Of a stretch of 10,896 nucleotides of DNA, positions 1 to 6,406 are shown one piece after another. Each line of letters starts with the position of its first letter. Within the stretch, counting starts at the first letter, position 1. The position numbers and the translations under genes were made by a program. The stretch is taken from NCBI GenBank assembly GCA_903904635.1, contig CAIVDH010000080.1:1-10896 (forward strand), written 5' to 3'. A model generated the notes under the pieces. That model was not told the origin of the DNA. It did no database searches and saw only the letters and a list, made by a program, of their open reading frames with translations. This stretch comes from an uncultured Burkholderiales bacterium. GTDB taxonomy: Bacteria > Pseudomonadota > Gammaproteobacteria > Burkholderiales > Burkholderiaceae_D.

Positions 1-10
1 AGTACGCGCC

Positions 11-463
11 GTGGCAACTAATACCAAAAATTCAACCTCTGCCGTTACTGACGGCGACCTGCTTACCGAAGCGCAAATCCAAAAGATGGGCGAGCAGGAT
101 TACATGAATGCTGCACAACTCGCTTTCTTCAAAGCCCGCTTGAAACAGCTGGAAAAAGACTTGCTGAAAAATGCAGGAGAGACCACTGAGCATCTGCGAG
201 AGACCGTGCTGGTTCCTGATCCTGCAGATCGCGCAACCATAGAAGAAGAGCATGCACTCGAATTGCGCACACGTGACCGCGAACGCAAATTGCTAAAAAA
301 AGTGCAACAATCCATCGCTTCTATTGATGCCGGCGAATATGGCTGGTGCGAAGAAACCGGCGAACCCATAGGCATACCGCGCCTGCTTGCAAGACCTACT
401 GCAACCTTGTCGCTGGAAGCCCAGCAACGCCGGGAACTCAAACAGAAACTTTACGGCGACTGA
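11..463 (+). CDS. dksA: RNA polymerase-binding transcription factor DksA (start uncertain, possibly 5'-truncated)
   Basis: DksA binds in the secondary channel of RNA polymerase and, with ppGpp, reshapes transcription in the stringent response. The 150 residues read here show the family layout. A coiled coil spans about 35-105, with the tip motif DPADRA at 70-75, so the Asp and Ala matching the key tip residues of E. coli DksA are D73 and A75. A C-terminal globular part spans about 108-150. The four zinc cysteines are reduced to one: C113 is kept and the other three positions read T116, S134 and A137. This matches my memory of many alpha- and betaproteobacterial DksA proteins that fold without zinc. 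The GTG at 11 has no visible ribosome binding site, and the frame stays open to the left edge, so the true start may lie upstream of the window. Identity is secure; the start is not. Confidence 0.95.
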   Translation: MATNTKNSTSAVTDGDLLTEAQIQKMGEQDYMNAAQLAFFKARLKQLEKDLLKNAGETTEHLRETVLVPDPADRATIEEEHALELRTRDRERKLLKKVQQSIASIDAGEYGWCEETGEPIGIPRLLARPTATLSLEAQQRRELKQKLYGD

Positions 464-540
464 TATTTATCTCCCTGCTTTAATAATCAGTACAAGCAGG
501 CGCAAGGTGAGACAAGAAGTACGAGCAACGTCAATAAAAT

Positions 541-577
541 CCGCCCATATTTAAATATAAATATATATATGCGGCGG
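541..577. repeat. Imperfect inverted repeat with AT-rich loop
   Basis: CCGCC (541-545) pairs with GGCGG (573-577), and CATAT (546-550) pairs with ATATG (567-571). C572 is bulged and the 16-base loop contains only A and T. Read on the minus strand, the stem is followed by ATTTTATT, but no minus-strand gene ends here. It could be a hairpin in the dksA 3' transcript or a protein site. Function unknown. Confidence 0.35.
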
Positions 578-856
578 ATGTAATCACCGGCCTTAAACTT
601 AAACACCCGCCTTTAATTGCTTCATCAGCATTAATAAAATAAGTTCTGGCAAATAATATTGTCCAGCTACGTCATCACCTTTTTCAACAAGACTGCGTGT
701 GTCAGCGCATCTGCATCAATTGAAAATCCCCCAAAAAAAATTCTCAACTAGTCACAGTGAATTACCGCATCAGGATATGCATTAAGAAATTTGTTACTTA
801 ACGCTGTCTCAATAATTTGTATGCTGCCTTCAACGGTAAGTCTGCATTTGCATTAC

Positions 857-880
857 CGCACAAGTGTGCGACTAACGCAC
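857..880. repeat. Overlapping inverted repeats (three alternating arms) upstream of the promoter
   Basis: CGCAC (857-861), GTGCG (866-870) and CGCAC (876-880) alternate, so the middle arm can pair with either neighbour, giving loops of 4 or 5 bases. The block ends 27 bases before the -35 box at 908. It therefore lies outside a transcript starting from that promoter, which would fit a protein-binding site better than an RNA switch. The arms are only 5 bases long, so chance is possible. Confidence 0.3.
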
Positions 881-907
881 TACCCAGCCCAAAGAAATAA
901 AGTTAAT

Positions 908-936
908 TTGACAAAATATAGTCGCATGACTGTAAT
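908..936 (+). promoter_or_regulatory. Strong sigma70-type promoter for the STAS-hslV-hslU operon
   Basis: A perfect -35 box TTGACA (908-913) is followed by a 17-base spacer and a -10 box TGTAAT (931-936, five of six consensus bases). Transcription would start near 943, giving a leader of about 88 bases before the GTG at 1031. It is the best promoter match I saw in the window. No clear heat-shock (sigma32) promoter was seen in front of hslV, so this promoter probably feeds the whole downstream operon. Confidence 0.6.
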
Positions 937-1030
937 TGCATGTGCACCCATAGGCTGCCATGCGCATCATGTTTAGATCTATTCCTAATGTAAATCCTCG
1001 TCATAATTTTTCTCTTGTATAGGATATTTC

Positions 1031-2191
1031 GTGAAAATTTTTGGACTATTTGGGAAAAAAAATGCACCACAAATTAAGAATAATCCCTCTCAATCAACCT
1101 TCCCAAGCCAACAAGCACAAGATACGTCAAAAAAAATCGATGCGATCGAATCTGAAATGTCTGCCGAATTTCGGAAAAATATTTCTGCGGGTGTGTCCTC
1201 TGTATTTCTTGAAGAACCAACTATTCCGACAGCCGATAGCTTTCCCCAATTAATCGAAGAATCCGCAATTTTATTTGCCAGCGGTCAGACAACAGCAGCG
1301 AAAGAATTACTGGAGCACTTGATTAAAAAAACTGCAAACACACCGCTACAAGAACAGCTCGTCTGGTGGATGCTTTTTGACCTGTTACAAACTGAGTGTA
1401 TGCCTGCAGCGTTTGAAAAGCTGGCGCTGGAATACGCAAACCACTTTGAAACTTCACCGCCACAATGGCTGGATCACCAGCCGCAAATCACATCACATGG
1501 CAACGCTCCATACAAACTGACCTTCAGTGGCAAACTCATCGCAGAGAGCCTGCCACAACTGGAAAAACTAAGAACGGCGGGCTACGAATATAAGCGTGTA
1601 TGCCTGCACTTTGAAGCAATTACTGAAATCGATACCATCAGCTGCACAGAACTACTGGACGTCATACTAAGCTGGCAAGCACATGGCTGCGAACTGACTT
1701 TATCGGGCGCAGAGTCGCTGGCTGACCAGATTCGTGATCTGACATTGCACACCAACGCCGAACATACTAACGGCGCGTGGCTATTGCTTATAGAACTATT
1801 GAGACTAATGAATAATGCAGAGGCTCATGATGAAATCTGCATAAATTACAGTATCGCTTTTGAAGTATCGCCACCACAATTTATTGCGCCCGCAGGCGTG
1901 AACGCATCAAATGCAAACGATTTCTTTATTATGCCTACACTAATAATCTCTCCTGTAGAAGCAGTGTTGCAAGCCTTGATAAAACACGCAAGCACCCAAT
2001 CAACACTCATAATAGATTGTTCCCAACTCATACGCGTTGAATTTACTGCTGTCTTACCACTACTTAACGGACTATCAAAGCTCGGAGAAAACAAAACGGT
2101 AGAATTACATAATATGAATTTTCTCGTCGCTGTCTTATTAAAACTGATAGGCGGAGAACGTAATCTGTCGATTTTTACGCGTAGACTCTGA
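1031..2191 (+). CDS. Uncharacterised protein with two tandem STAS-like domains
   Basis: A 386-residue, apparently soluble cytoplasmic protein with no signal peptide or membrane segment. A basic start (MKIFGLFGKK) leads into a polar, Gln/Ser-rich linker to about 65. A helical, TPR-like stretch follows at about 72-135. Then come two STAS-like domains at about 160-245 and 297-386. Each is preceded by nearly the same motif, YANHFETSPPQW (135-146) and YSIAFEVSPPQF (273-284), which suggests internal duplication. STAS domains usually bind partners, as in anti-sigma-factor antagonists or MlaB. Domain 1 carries I-D-T (200-202) where MlaB-type domains have V-D-T; domain 2 has V-E-F-T (336-339). The GTG start is supported by AGGA at 1021-1024 with 6-base spacing; no ATG is as well placed. 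The stop is 36 bases before hslV, so co-transcription is likely. I recall homologues next to hslV in related bacteria, but the function is unknown. Confidence 0.8.
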   Translation: MKIFGLFGKKNAPQIKNNPSQSTFPSQQAQDTSKKIDAIESEMSAEFRKNISAGVSSVFLEEPTIPTADSFPQLIEESAILFASGQTTAAKELLEHLIKKTANTPLQEQLVWWMLFDLLQTECMPAAFEKLALEYANHFETSPPQWLDHQPQITSHGNAPYKLTFSGKLIAESLPQLEKLRTAGYEYKRVCLHFEAITEIDTISCTELLDVILSWQAHGCELTLSGAESLADQIRDLTLHTNAEHTNGAWLLLIELLRLMNNAEAHDEICINYSIAFEVSPPQFIAPAGVNASNANDFFIMPTLIISPVEAVLQALIKHASTQSTLIIDCSQLIRVEFTAVLPLLNGLSKLGENKTVELHNMNFLVAVLLKLIGGERNLSIFTRRL

Positions 2192-2199
2192 ACGCAGAG
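2186..2199 (+). other. Short perfect hairpin over the STAS stop codon
   Basis: CTCTG (2186-2190) pairs with CAGAG (2195-2199) around an AACG loop and spans the TGA stop at 2189-2191. There is no T-run directly after it, so it is not a normal terminator. It lies 28 bases upstream of the hslV ATG and might affect coupling between the two genes. Five base pairs could easily be chance. Confidence 0.2.
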
Positions 2200-2227
2200 C
2201 GCACCATCATCTTATTTTGGAAACACC

Positions 2228-2764
2228 ATGGAACAATTTCACGGCACAACAATTTTGTCAGTAAGGCGCGGCCATCAGGTTGCATTGGGTGGCGATGGAC
2301 AAGTCACACTTGGTAATATCGTCATGAAGGGCTCAGCGCGCAAAGTCCGCACCCTGTTTCATGGCAAAGTTCTGGCAGGTTTTGCCGGTGGTACAGCCGA
2401 TGCTTTTACATTATTGGAAAGATTCGAAGCCAAGCTCGAAGCGCATCAGGGCAATCTGATGCGCTCCTCTGTTGAGCTGGCAAAAGACTGGCGTACAGAC
2501 CGCATGCTGCGCAGACTAGAAGCTATGCTAATCGTGGCTGACCGCGATGCCACGCTCATCATTACGGGCAATGGCGATGTGCTTGAACCTGAAGATGGCA
2601 TAGGCGCAATAGGCTCTGGTGGCAGCTATGCGCAATCTGCCGCCAAAGCTTTGCAGGAAAATACAGAATTGTCGCCCATTGATATTGTCAAAAAATCGCT
2701 GACCATTGCTGCGCAACTCTGCATCTATACCAACATGTCGCACACCATCGAAAGTCTTGAATAA
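2228..2764 (+). CDS. hslV: ATP-dependent protease HslUV, peptidase subunit HslV
   Basis: HslV (ClpQ) is the threonine peptidase of the two-component HslUV protease, forming a double hexameric ring in the cytoplasm. Its active site is an N-terminal Thr freed by self-processing. Here the start MEQFHG precedes TTILSVRRG, so T7 should become Thr1 after loss of a six-residue propeptide. On that numbering K39 is the conserved Lys33, and S130 in the GSGG loop is Ser124. The GGDGQVTLG and [10 protein letters not shown] blocks are typical of the family. The length of 178 is normal (E. coli has 176). GGAAA at 2219-2223 is a weak ribosome binding site. hslU follows after 14 bases, as expected for partners made together. 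Confidence 0.98.
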   Translation: MEQFHGTTILSVRRGHQVALGGDGQVTLGNIVMKGSARKVRTLFHGKVLAGFAGGTADAFTLLERFEAKLEAHQGNLMRSSVELAKDWRTDRMLRRLEAMLIVADRDATLIITGNGDVLEPEDGIGAIGSGGSYAQSAAKALQENTELSPIDIVKKSLTIAAQLCIYTNMSHTIESLE

Positions 2765-2778
2765 CAATTATCCCCATC

Positions 2779-4119
2779 ATGAACCTGACACCCCAAGAAA
2801 TTGTTACCGAACTCGACAAACATGTAGTCGGCCAAGACCGCGCCAAACGCGCCGTTGCCATTGCGCTGCGTAACCGCTGGCGCCGTCAACAAGTTCCCGA
2901 TCCGCTACGACATGAAATTACGCCCAAAAATATACTGATGATCGGTCCCACTGGCGTGGGCAAAACTGAAATCGCGCGCCGCCTTGCCAAACTTGCCGAT
3001 GCGCCCTTCATAAAAATCGAAGCAACAAAATTTACCGAAGTCGGCTACGTTGGTCGTGATGTCGATACCATCATCCGCGACCTCACTGAAATCGGCATCA
3101 AGCAAACGCGCGAAATGGAAATGCGTAACGTGAAAGAGCGTGCGCAAGATGCGGCCGAAGATAGAGTGCTGGATATATTACTGCCGCCAGCACGTGATTT
3201 TGGCTTTACCAGTACGGAGCCCATAACCGAGGATAAAGCCGGTAGTACTACAAGACAAACCTTTCGCAAGCGGCTACGCGAAGGCTCGCTCAATGAGCGT
3301 GAAATCGAAATTGAAGTAGCAGAGCAGCGCGCGCAAATGGAAATCATGGCGCCGCCTGGTATGGAAGAAATGACGGACCAGATAAAAAATATGTTTTCAG
3401 GTTTGGGAGCCGGGCGCAAAAAATCACGCAAACTAAAAATCAGCGAAGCATTGAAACTGCTACTAGATGAAGAATGCGCCAAGCTGATAAATGAAGAAGA
3501 ACTCAGACACAAAGCCATACAAAACATCGAGCAGAACGGTATCGTCTTTCTGGACGAAATAGATAAAATCGCATCGCGCTCTAACACCGGCGGTGCGGAT
3601 GTATCACGGGCCGGTGTGCAACGTGATTTATTGCCACTGGTTGAAGGTACTACCGTCAACACTAAATATGGCATGGTAAAAACTGATCACATACTTTTTA
3701 TCGCTTCAGGCGCATTCCACCTGGCCAAACCTTCTGATCTGATACCTGAACTGCAAGGTCGCTTTCCGATACGCGTTGAACTGGAGTCTCTTTCCATTTC
3801 TGATTTTGAACGCATACTGACAGAAACTGATGCCTGCCTCACACGCCAGTATCAGGCGCTACTGGCTACTGAAAATGTACACATAGAATTTACCGAAGAC
3901 GGCATCAAGCGGCTTGCAGAAATCGCCTTTTCAGTCAACACTAAAACTGAAAATATCGGTGCGCGACGTCTTTATACGGTAATGGAAAAACTGCTGGAAG
4001 AAATATCTTTTACAGCTGGCACTATAAAGGATCAGGCCATACAAATTAACGCCAGCTATGTGGATGAAAAACTTGGCGCGCTGGCCGTCAATGAAGATTT
4101 GTCACGCTATGTCCTGTAA
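2779..4119 (+). CDS. hslU: ATP-dependent protease HslUV, ATPase subunit HslU
   Basis: HslU (ClpY) is the AAA+ hexamer that unfolds substrates and feeds them into HslV. Features at 446 residues (E. coli has 443): Walker A GPTGVGKT (56-63); pore loop GYVG (89-92); an intermediate (I) domain at about 110-240; Walker B IVFLDEID (255-262); a likely arginine finger R328 in ELQGRFP; the sensor-2 motif GARRL (395-399); and the C-terminus LSRYVL, which resembles the E. coli tail that docks into HslV pockets. All key residues are present, so the enzyme should be active. No good Shine-Dalgarno is visible before the ATG, and the 14-base gap from hslV suggests translational coupling. Confidence 0.98.
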   Translation: MNLTPQEIVTELDKHVVGQDRAKRAVAIALRNRWRRQQVPDPLRHEITPKNILMIGPTGVGKTEIARRLAKLADAPFIKIEATKFTEVGYVGRDVDTIIRDLTEIGIKQTREMEMRNVKERAQDAAEDRVLDILLPPARDFGFTSTEPITEDKAGSTTRQTFRKRLREGSLNEREIEIEVAEQRAQMEIMAPPGMEEMTDQIKNMFSGLGAGRKKSRKLKISEALKLLLDEECAKLINEEELRHKAIQNIEQNGIVFLDEIDKIASRSNTGGADVSRAGVQRDLLPLVEGTTVNTKYGMVKTDHILFIASGAFHLAKPSDLIPELQGRFPIRVELESLSISDFERILTETDACLTRQYQALLATENVHIEFTEDGIKRLAEIAFSVNTKTENIGARRLYTVMEKLLEEISFTAGTIKDQAIQINASYVDEKLGALAVNEDLSRYVL

Positions 4120-4123
4120 ACAC

Positions 4124-4127
4124 GGAA
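4124..4127 (+). promoter_or_regulatory. Ribosome binding site deciding the start of the small gene after hslU
   Basis: GGAA at 4124-4127 lies 7 bases before the ATG at 4135 but only 1 base before the ATG at 4129. The spacing favours the inner ATG, giving a protein that starts MANKTVAKRQ. Confidence 0.45.
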
Positions 4128-4134
4128 CATGGTT

Positions 4135-4338
4135 ATGGCTAATAAAACAGTGGCAAAGCGACAAAAATTATCATTCCGTATAGAGCCTGCACAAAAAGCA
4201 CTCAAGCCGCGCAATCCGCTGGTTGTGCCCGCGCGCCTGCGCGTAGCAGGACCGCATAAAAAATCTGGCTCAGCCGTTCGGCAACAAGAACGCCGCAAAT
4301 TACTCAATACTTTATTTCATAGACCTGAAGAAGAATAA
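4135..4338 (+). CDS. Small basic protein of unknown function, last gene of the hslVU operon
   Basis: Sixty-seven residues from the preferred ATG at 4135 (69 from the ATG at 4129). It is strongly basic and rich in Lys and Arg, with no cysteine, signal peptide or membrane segment. The core reads RNPLVVPARLRVAGPHKKSG, followed by a likely helix RQQERRKLLNTLF and an acidic end (RPEEE). I have an uncertain memory of other short betaproteobacterial proteins with RNP-LV, an A-G-x-H-x-K-S/T motif and a basic helix; none has a function I can name. Charge suggests nucleic acid or ribosome binding, which is inference only. It begins within 16 bases of the hslU stop on the same strand, so co-transcription is likely. 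Support: same-strand tight spacing, a plausible ribosome binding site and a coherent composition. Confidence 0.65.
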   Translation: MANKTVAKRQKLSFRIEPAQKALKPRNPLVVPARLRVAGPHKKSGSAVRQQERRKLLNTLFHRPEEE

Positions 4339-4357
4339 GGTAAAAAAATAAATTTGT

Positions 4358-4376
4358 GGTTTGGTAAATTCAAACC
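4358..4376 (-). terminator. Possible terminator of the gsp operon in the convergent gap
   Basis: GGTTTG (4358-4363) pairs with CAAACC (4371-4376) around a 7-base loop. Read on the minus strand, the stem lies just after the gspC stop (4382-4384) and is followed within about 10 bases by ATTTATTTTTTTA, a fair U-tract. The stem is short and only half GC, so it would be weak. It is the only terminator-like structure I see between the two convergent gene blocks. Confidence 0.35.
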
Positions 4377-4381
4377 CGCGT

Positions 4382-5161
4382 TTATTGCACTCGTGTGTCG
4401 TTACTTTCTTGCGGAGATAGACGAGGTAGCTCCTGCTGCAAGCGGGGCATCGCATTTTGCGGTGCAATTTGTGGCGCTGCTGCAGCCGCATTCGCGGGAG
4501 CGGATGGGCGAACATTATTACCGCCGTTACTGCTACCATAACCATTACCACTTACCGTAGCCCCAGCATTACCACTGGCGCCAGCACTGTTACTGTTCTG
4601 ACCAGCAGATAAACCCGCCTCATTGAGATTACCCGTAGCCTGCGTAAGTGCAGGTGTAGATGGTGACATAGGCATCAAATTCGTATTCGCCTGACCGGCA
4701 ACCATGCTTGCAGCTGGCACAAATGCGGCAAGACTAACTTCGCGACTCACACCATGATCTGACAACACCACTTTTTTTGCATCTATCTCTTTTACCTGGA
4801 CACCCGGCATTACTTCTGCATCACGGCGTAAATATTTTGGTGTGCCGCCATCAGTAATCAGGATTGCCACACTCTCTTCAGCGCGCCCAGCCAGTATCAC
4901 GCCACGCAACTGTATATTCGTCATCGTATTAGCATCGGCTTGCTCGCCAAACAAAGCTGCTGCAACAGAGACTGGCGGCAGCGGCTGTGTAACCGTTGCT
5001 GATAGCGCTACTGGCCGGGGTGATGGCGTAAAAAATTCTATCGCCCAGTAGGCAAGCGATGCGCATAATCCCAGAAATAAAATAAAACTTATTAGACGCG
5101 GTATTCGTTGTATTTGTTGCTGTGCTTGTTGCTGTGTTTGTTGCTTTATTTGTCGCTGCAT
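4382..5161 (-). CDS. gspC: Type II secretion system protein GspC (PDZ-less form)
   Basis: GspC is a bitopic inner-membrane protein whose periplasmic homology region touches the N0 domain of GspD, linking platform and secretin. The 259 residues contain a Gln-rich cytoplasmic start (11 Gln in the first 19 residues), one membrane segment at about 22-43, and the homology region at about 68-145 with the typical LFG at 70-72 and a QLRGV...ESVAILI pattern. Instead of the PDZ domain of the Vibrio/Klebsiella type, the protein ends in a long low-complexity tail (about 155-259) rich in Gly, Asn, Ser, Ala and Gln. Short PDZ-less GspC proteins are known in betaproteobacteria, as I recall, but the tail is notable. 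The start lies 3 bases after the gspF stop with no clear ribosome binding site, implying coupling. It is the last gene of the operon. Confidence 0.85.
   Translation of the reverse strand: MQRQIKQQTQQQAQQQIQRIPRLISFILFLGLCASLAYWAIEFFTPSPRPVALSATVTQPLPPVSVAAALFGEQADANTMTNIQLRGVILAGRAEESVAILITDGGTPKYLRRDAEVMPGVQVKEIDAKKVVLSDHGVSREVSLAAFVPAASMVAGQANTNLMPMSPSTPALTQATGNLNEAGLSAGQNSNSAGASGNAGATVSGNGYGSSNGGNNVRPSAPANAAAAAPQIAPQNAMPRLQQELPRLSPQESNDTRVQ
5114..5149 (-). repeat. 12-base tandem repeat coding Gln-rich N-terminus of GspC
   Basis: Read on the minus strand, three adjacent 12-mers are ATAAAGCAACAA, ACACAGCAACAA and GCACAGCAACAA. They encode IKQQ, TQQQ and AQQQ just after the GspC start. The unit is a multiple of three, so changes in copy number would keep the frame. 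Confidence 0.6.
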
Positions 5162-5164
5162 TTT

Positions 5165-6388
5165 TTATCGCACCAGCTGATTAATTTCAATAATAGGCAT
5201 TAACACCGCCAACACGATCAATAGCACCACCACACCCATGCTCAGTATCAGTGCCGGCTCCAACAAACCAGCGATAGTCATGGCACGCCGTTCCAGATCC
5301 TGCTCTTGCACACTGGCTGCACGACTTAACATCGCTGGCAATTCACCTGTGACTTCACCTGCTCGTATCATGTGTATCAGCATAGGTGGGAAATGTTTAT
5401 GTGCTGATAAAGCACGTGCAAGACTCACCCCTTCACGTACGCTATTAGTTGCCTCTTCAACCTGCATGCGCATGGCAACATTGGATAAGGTATCGCGACT
5501 GGTTTGCAGCGCACGCAAGATAGGCACACCCGAACTAGTAGTAATGGCCAGCGTGCTGGCAAAGCGCGCCGTATTCAGGCTGCGTTCAAATTTTCCCAAC
5601 AGCGGCGCAGTCAGCAGCCAGGTATGCCAGCGCATTTTTATCTCAGGATTTTTCAGTGCCTGATGCCAGGAAAATAATCCTGCCATCACAAGCAGCGCCA
5701 TCAGCCAACCCCAGTTGCGCACAAAATCCGAAATTGCCAGCATCGCCACGGTTAGCAATGGCAACTGCTGTTTAGTATTTGCGAACACCGACACAATCTG
5801 CGGTACTACATAGGTTAGCAAAAAAATTACAATCGCAAATGCCACAGCGGTAACGATGGCAGGATAAGTAAAAGCCAGCCTGACTTTTTGTATCAGCGCA
5901 TTACGTCGCTCTATGTAATCAGCAAGACGCGACAACACACCGGCGAGCTGGCCGATCTGCTCGCCAGAGGCCACCAATGCACGGTAGATATCCGCAAAAT
6001 CACGCGGATGCTGCGCCATCGCATCAGCCAGTGTGGCACCCGCCATAACTTCGGCACGAATCGCTGCTACCAGATCACGCACATAGCTGCGTTCGGCCTG
6101 TTCAAGCAACGCAGTAAAGGCCTGCTCCAGCGGCAAATTCGCCTCTAGTAAAGAAGCTAGCTGACGCGTAAACAAGGACAACTCGACTACTGATAATTTT
6201 TCACCAAAGCGACGCGATCGTGTTTTTCCTGCTGCATCAACATCACCACTAATCGCATCTAACCCTAGCGGCAACAAACCACGCGCACGCAAATCCGAAC
6301 GCGCCGCACGTGCGCTGTCAGCATGCACCACACCCTTGCTGCCCAGACCGGCTGCATCTACAGCCTCATAACGAAATGCCGGCATCAT
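5165..6388 (-). CDS. gspF: Type II secretion system inner-membrane platform protein GspF
   Basis: GspF is the polytopic platform protein that couples the GspE ATPase to pseudopilus assembly. The 407 residues show two copies of the T2SSF domain (about 70-193 and 273-395), each with the family signature: SGEQIGQL (141-148) and AGEVTGEL (343-350). Membrane segments are likely at about 172-195, 226-243 and 375-400. The N-terminal PAFRYEAVDAAG block is typical. Two ATG codons are adjacent. AAGGA at 6393-6397 is 4 bases from the first (6388) and 7 from the second (6385), so the real start is probably the second, giving the usual MPAFRY. It follows gspE by 18 bases and precedes gspC by 3, all on one strand. 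Confidence 0.96.
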   Translation of the reverse strand: MMPAFRYEAVDAAGLGSKGVVHADSARAARSDLRARGLLPLGLDAISGDVDAAGKTRSRRFGEKLSVVELSLFTRQLASLLEANLPLEQAFTALLEQAERSYVRDLVAAIRAEVMAGATLADAMAQHPRDFADIYRALVASGEQIGQLAGVLSRLADYIERRNALIQKVRLAFTYPAIVTAVAFAIVIFLLTYVVPQIVSVFANTKQQLPLLTVAMLAISDFVRNWGWLMALLVMAGLFSWHQALKNPEIKMRWHTWLLTAPLLGKFERSLNTARFASTLAITTSSGVPILRALQTSRDTLSNVAMRMQVEEATNSVREGVSLARALSAHKHFPPMLIHMIRAGEVTGELPAMLSRAASVQEQDLERRAMTIAGLLEPALILSMGVVVLLIVLAVLMPIIEINQLVR

Positions 6389-6392
6389 TATT

Positions 6393-6397
6393 TCCTT
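6393..6397 (-). promoter_or_regulatory. Ribosome binding site of gspF
   Basis: On the minus strand AAGGA lies 7 bases before the ATG at 6385-6383 and 4 before the ATG at 6388-6386. It is one of the better Shine-Dalgarno matches in this operon and favours the inner start. Confidence 0.6.
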
Positions 6398-6406
6398 GTT
6401 TTTACC

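Larger units (their letters stand above)
464..1030. other. Long AT-rich intergenic region between dksA and the STAS gene
   Basis: These 567 bases hold no convincing gene. The longest open stretch (791-976, TTG start, 61 residues) lacks a ribosome binding site, has no recognisable composition and covers the promoter. What can be seen: a 7-bp stem (474-480 with 494-500, CCTGCTT/AAGCAGG, 13-base loop) just after dksA but with no T-run; a 10-bp stem with one bulged base (541-550 with 567-577) around an AT-only loop; overlapping CGCAC/GTGCG/CGCAC arms at 857-880; and a strong sigma70-like promoter at 908-936. The rest is AT-rich sequence in which I recognise nothing. Confidence 0.7.

Noticed and set aside
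474..500. CCTGCTT/AAGCAGG stem as the dksA terminator
   Set aside because: The loop is 13 bases and no T-run follows on the + strand; at most a weak hairpin.
761..860. Repeated ATTACCGCA (761-769 and 852-860) as paired regulator sites
   Set aside because: Only 9 bases, two copies, not symmetric and not placed regularly to the promoter; chance is likely.
791..976. 61-residue open frame on the + strand in the intergenic gap
   Set aside because: TTG start without a ribosome binding site, no recognisable protein character, and it overlaps the strong promoter at 908-936.
1975..2001. Possible sigma32 promoter (CTTGATA, then ACCCAATC) inside the STAS gene
   Set aside because: Spacing is about 12 bases, several consensus positions differ, and it lies over 220 bases before hslV.
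3045..3674. 209-residue minus-strand open frame within hslU
   Set aside because: Antisense shadow of a fully conserved hslU; Ser/Arg-rich composition typical of an antisense frame.
5238..5663. 141-residue + strand open frame within gspF
   Set aside because: Antisense shadow of conserved GspF sequence.
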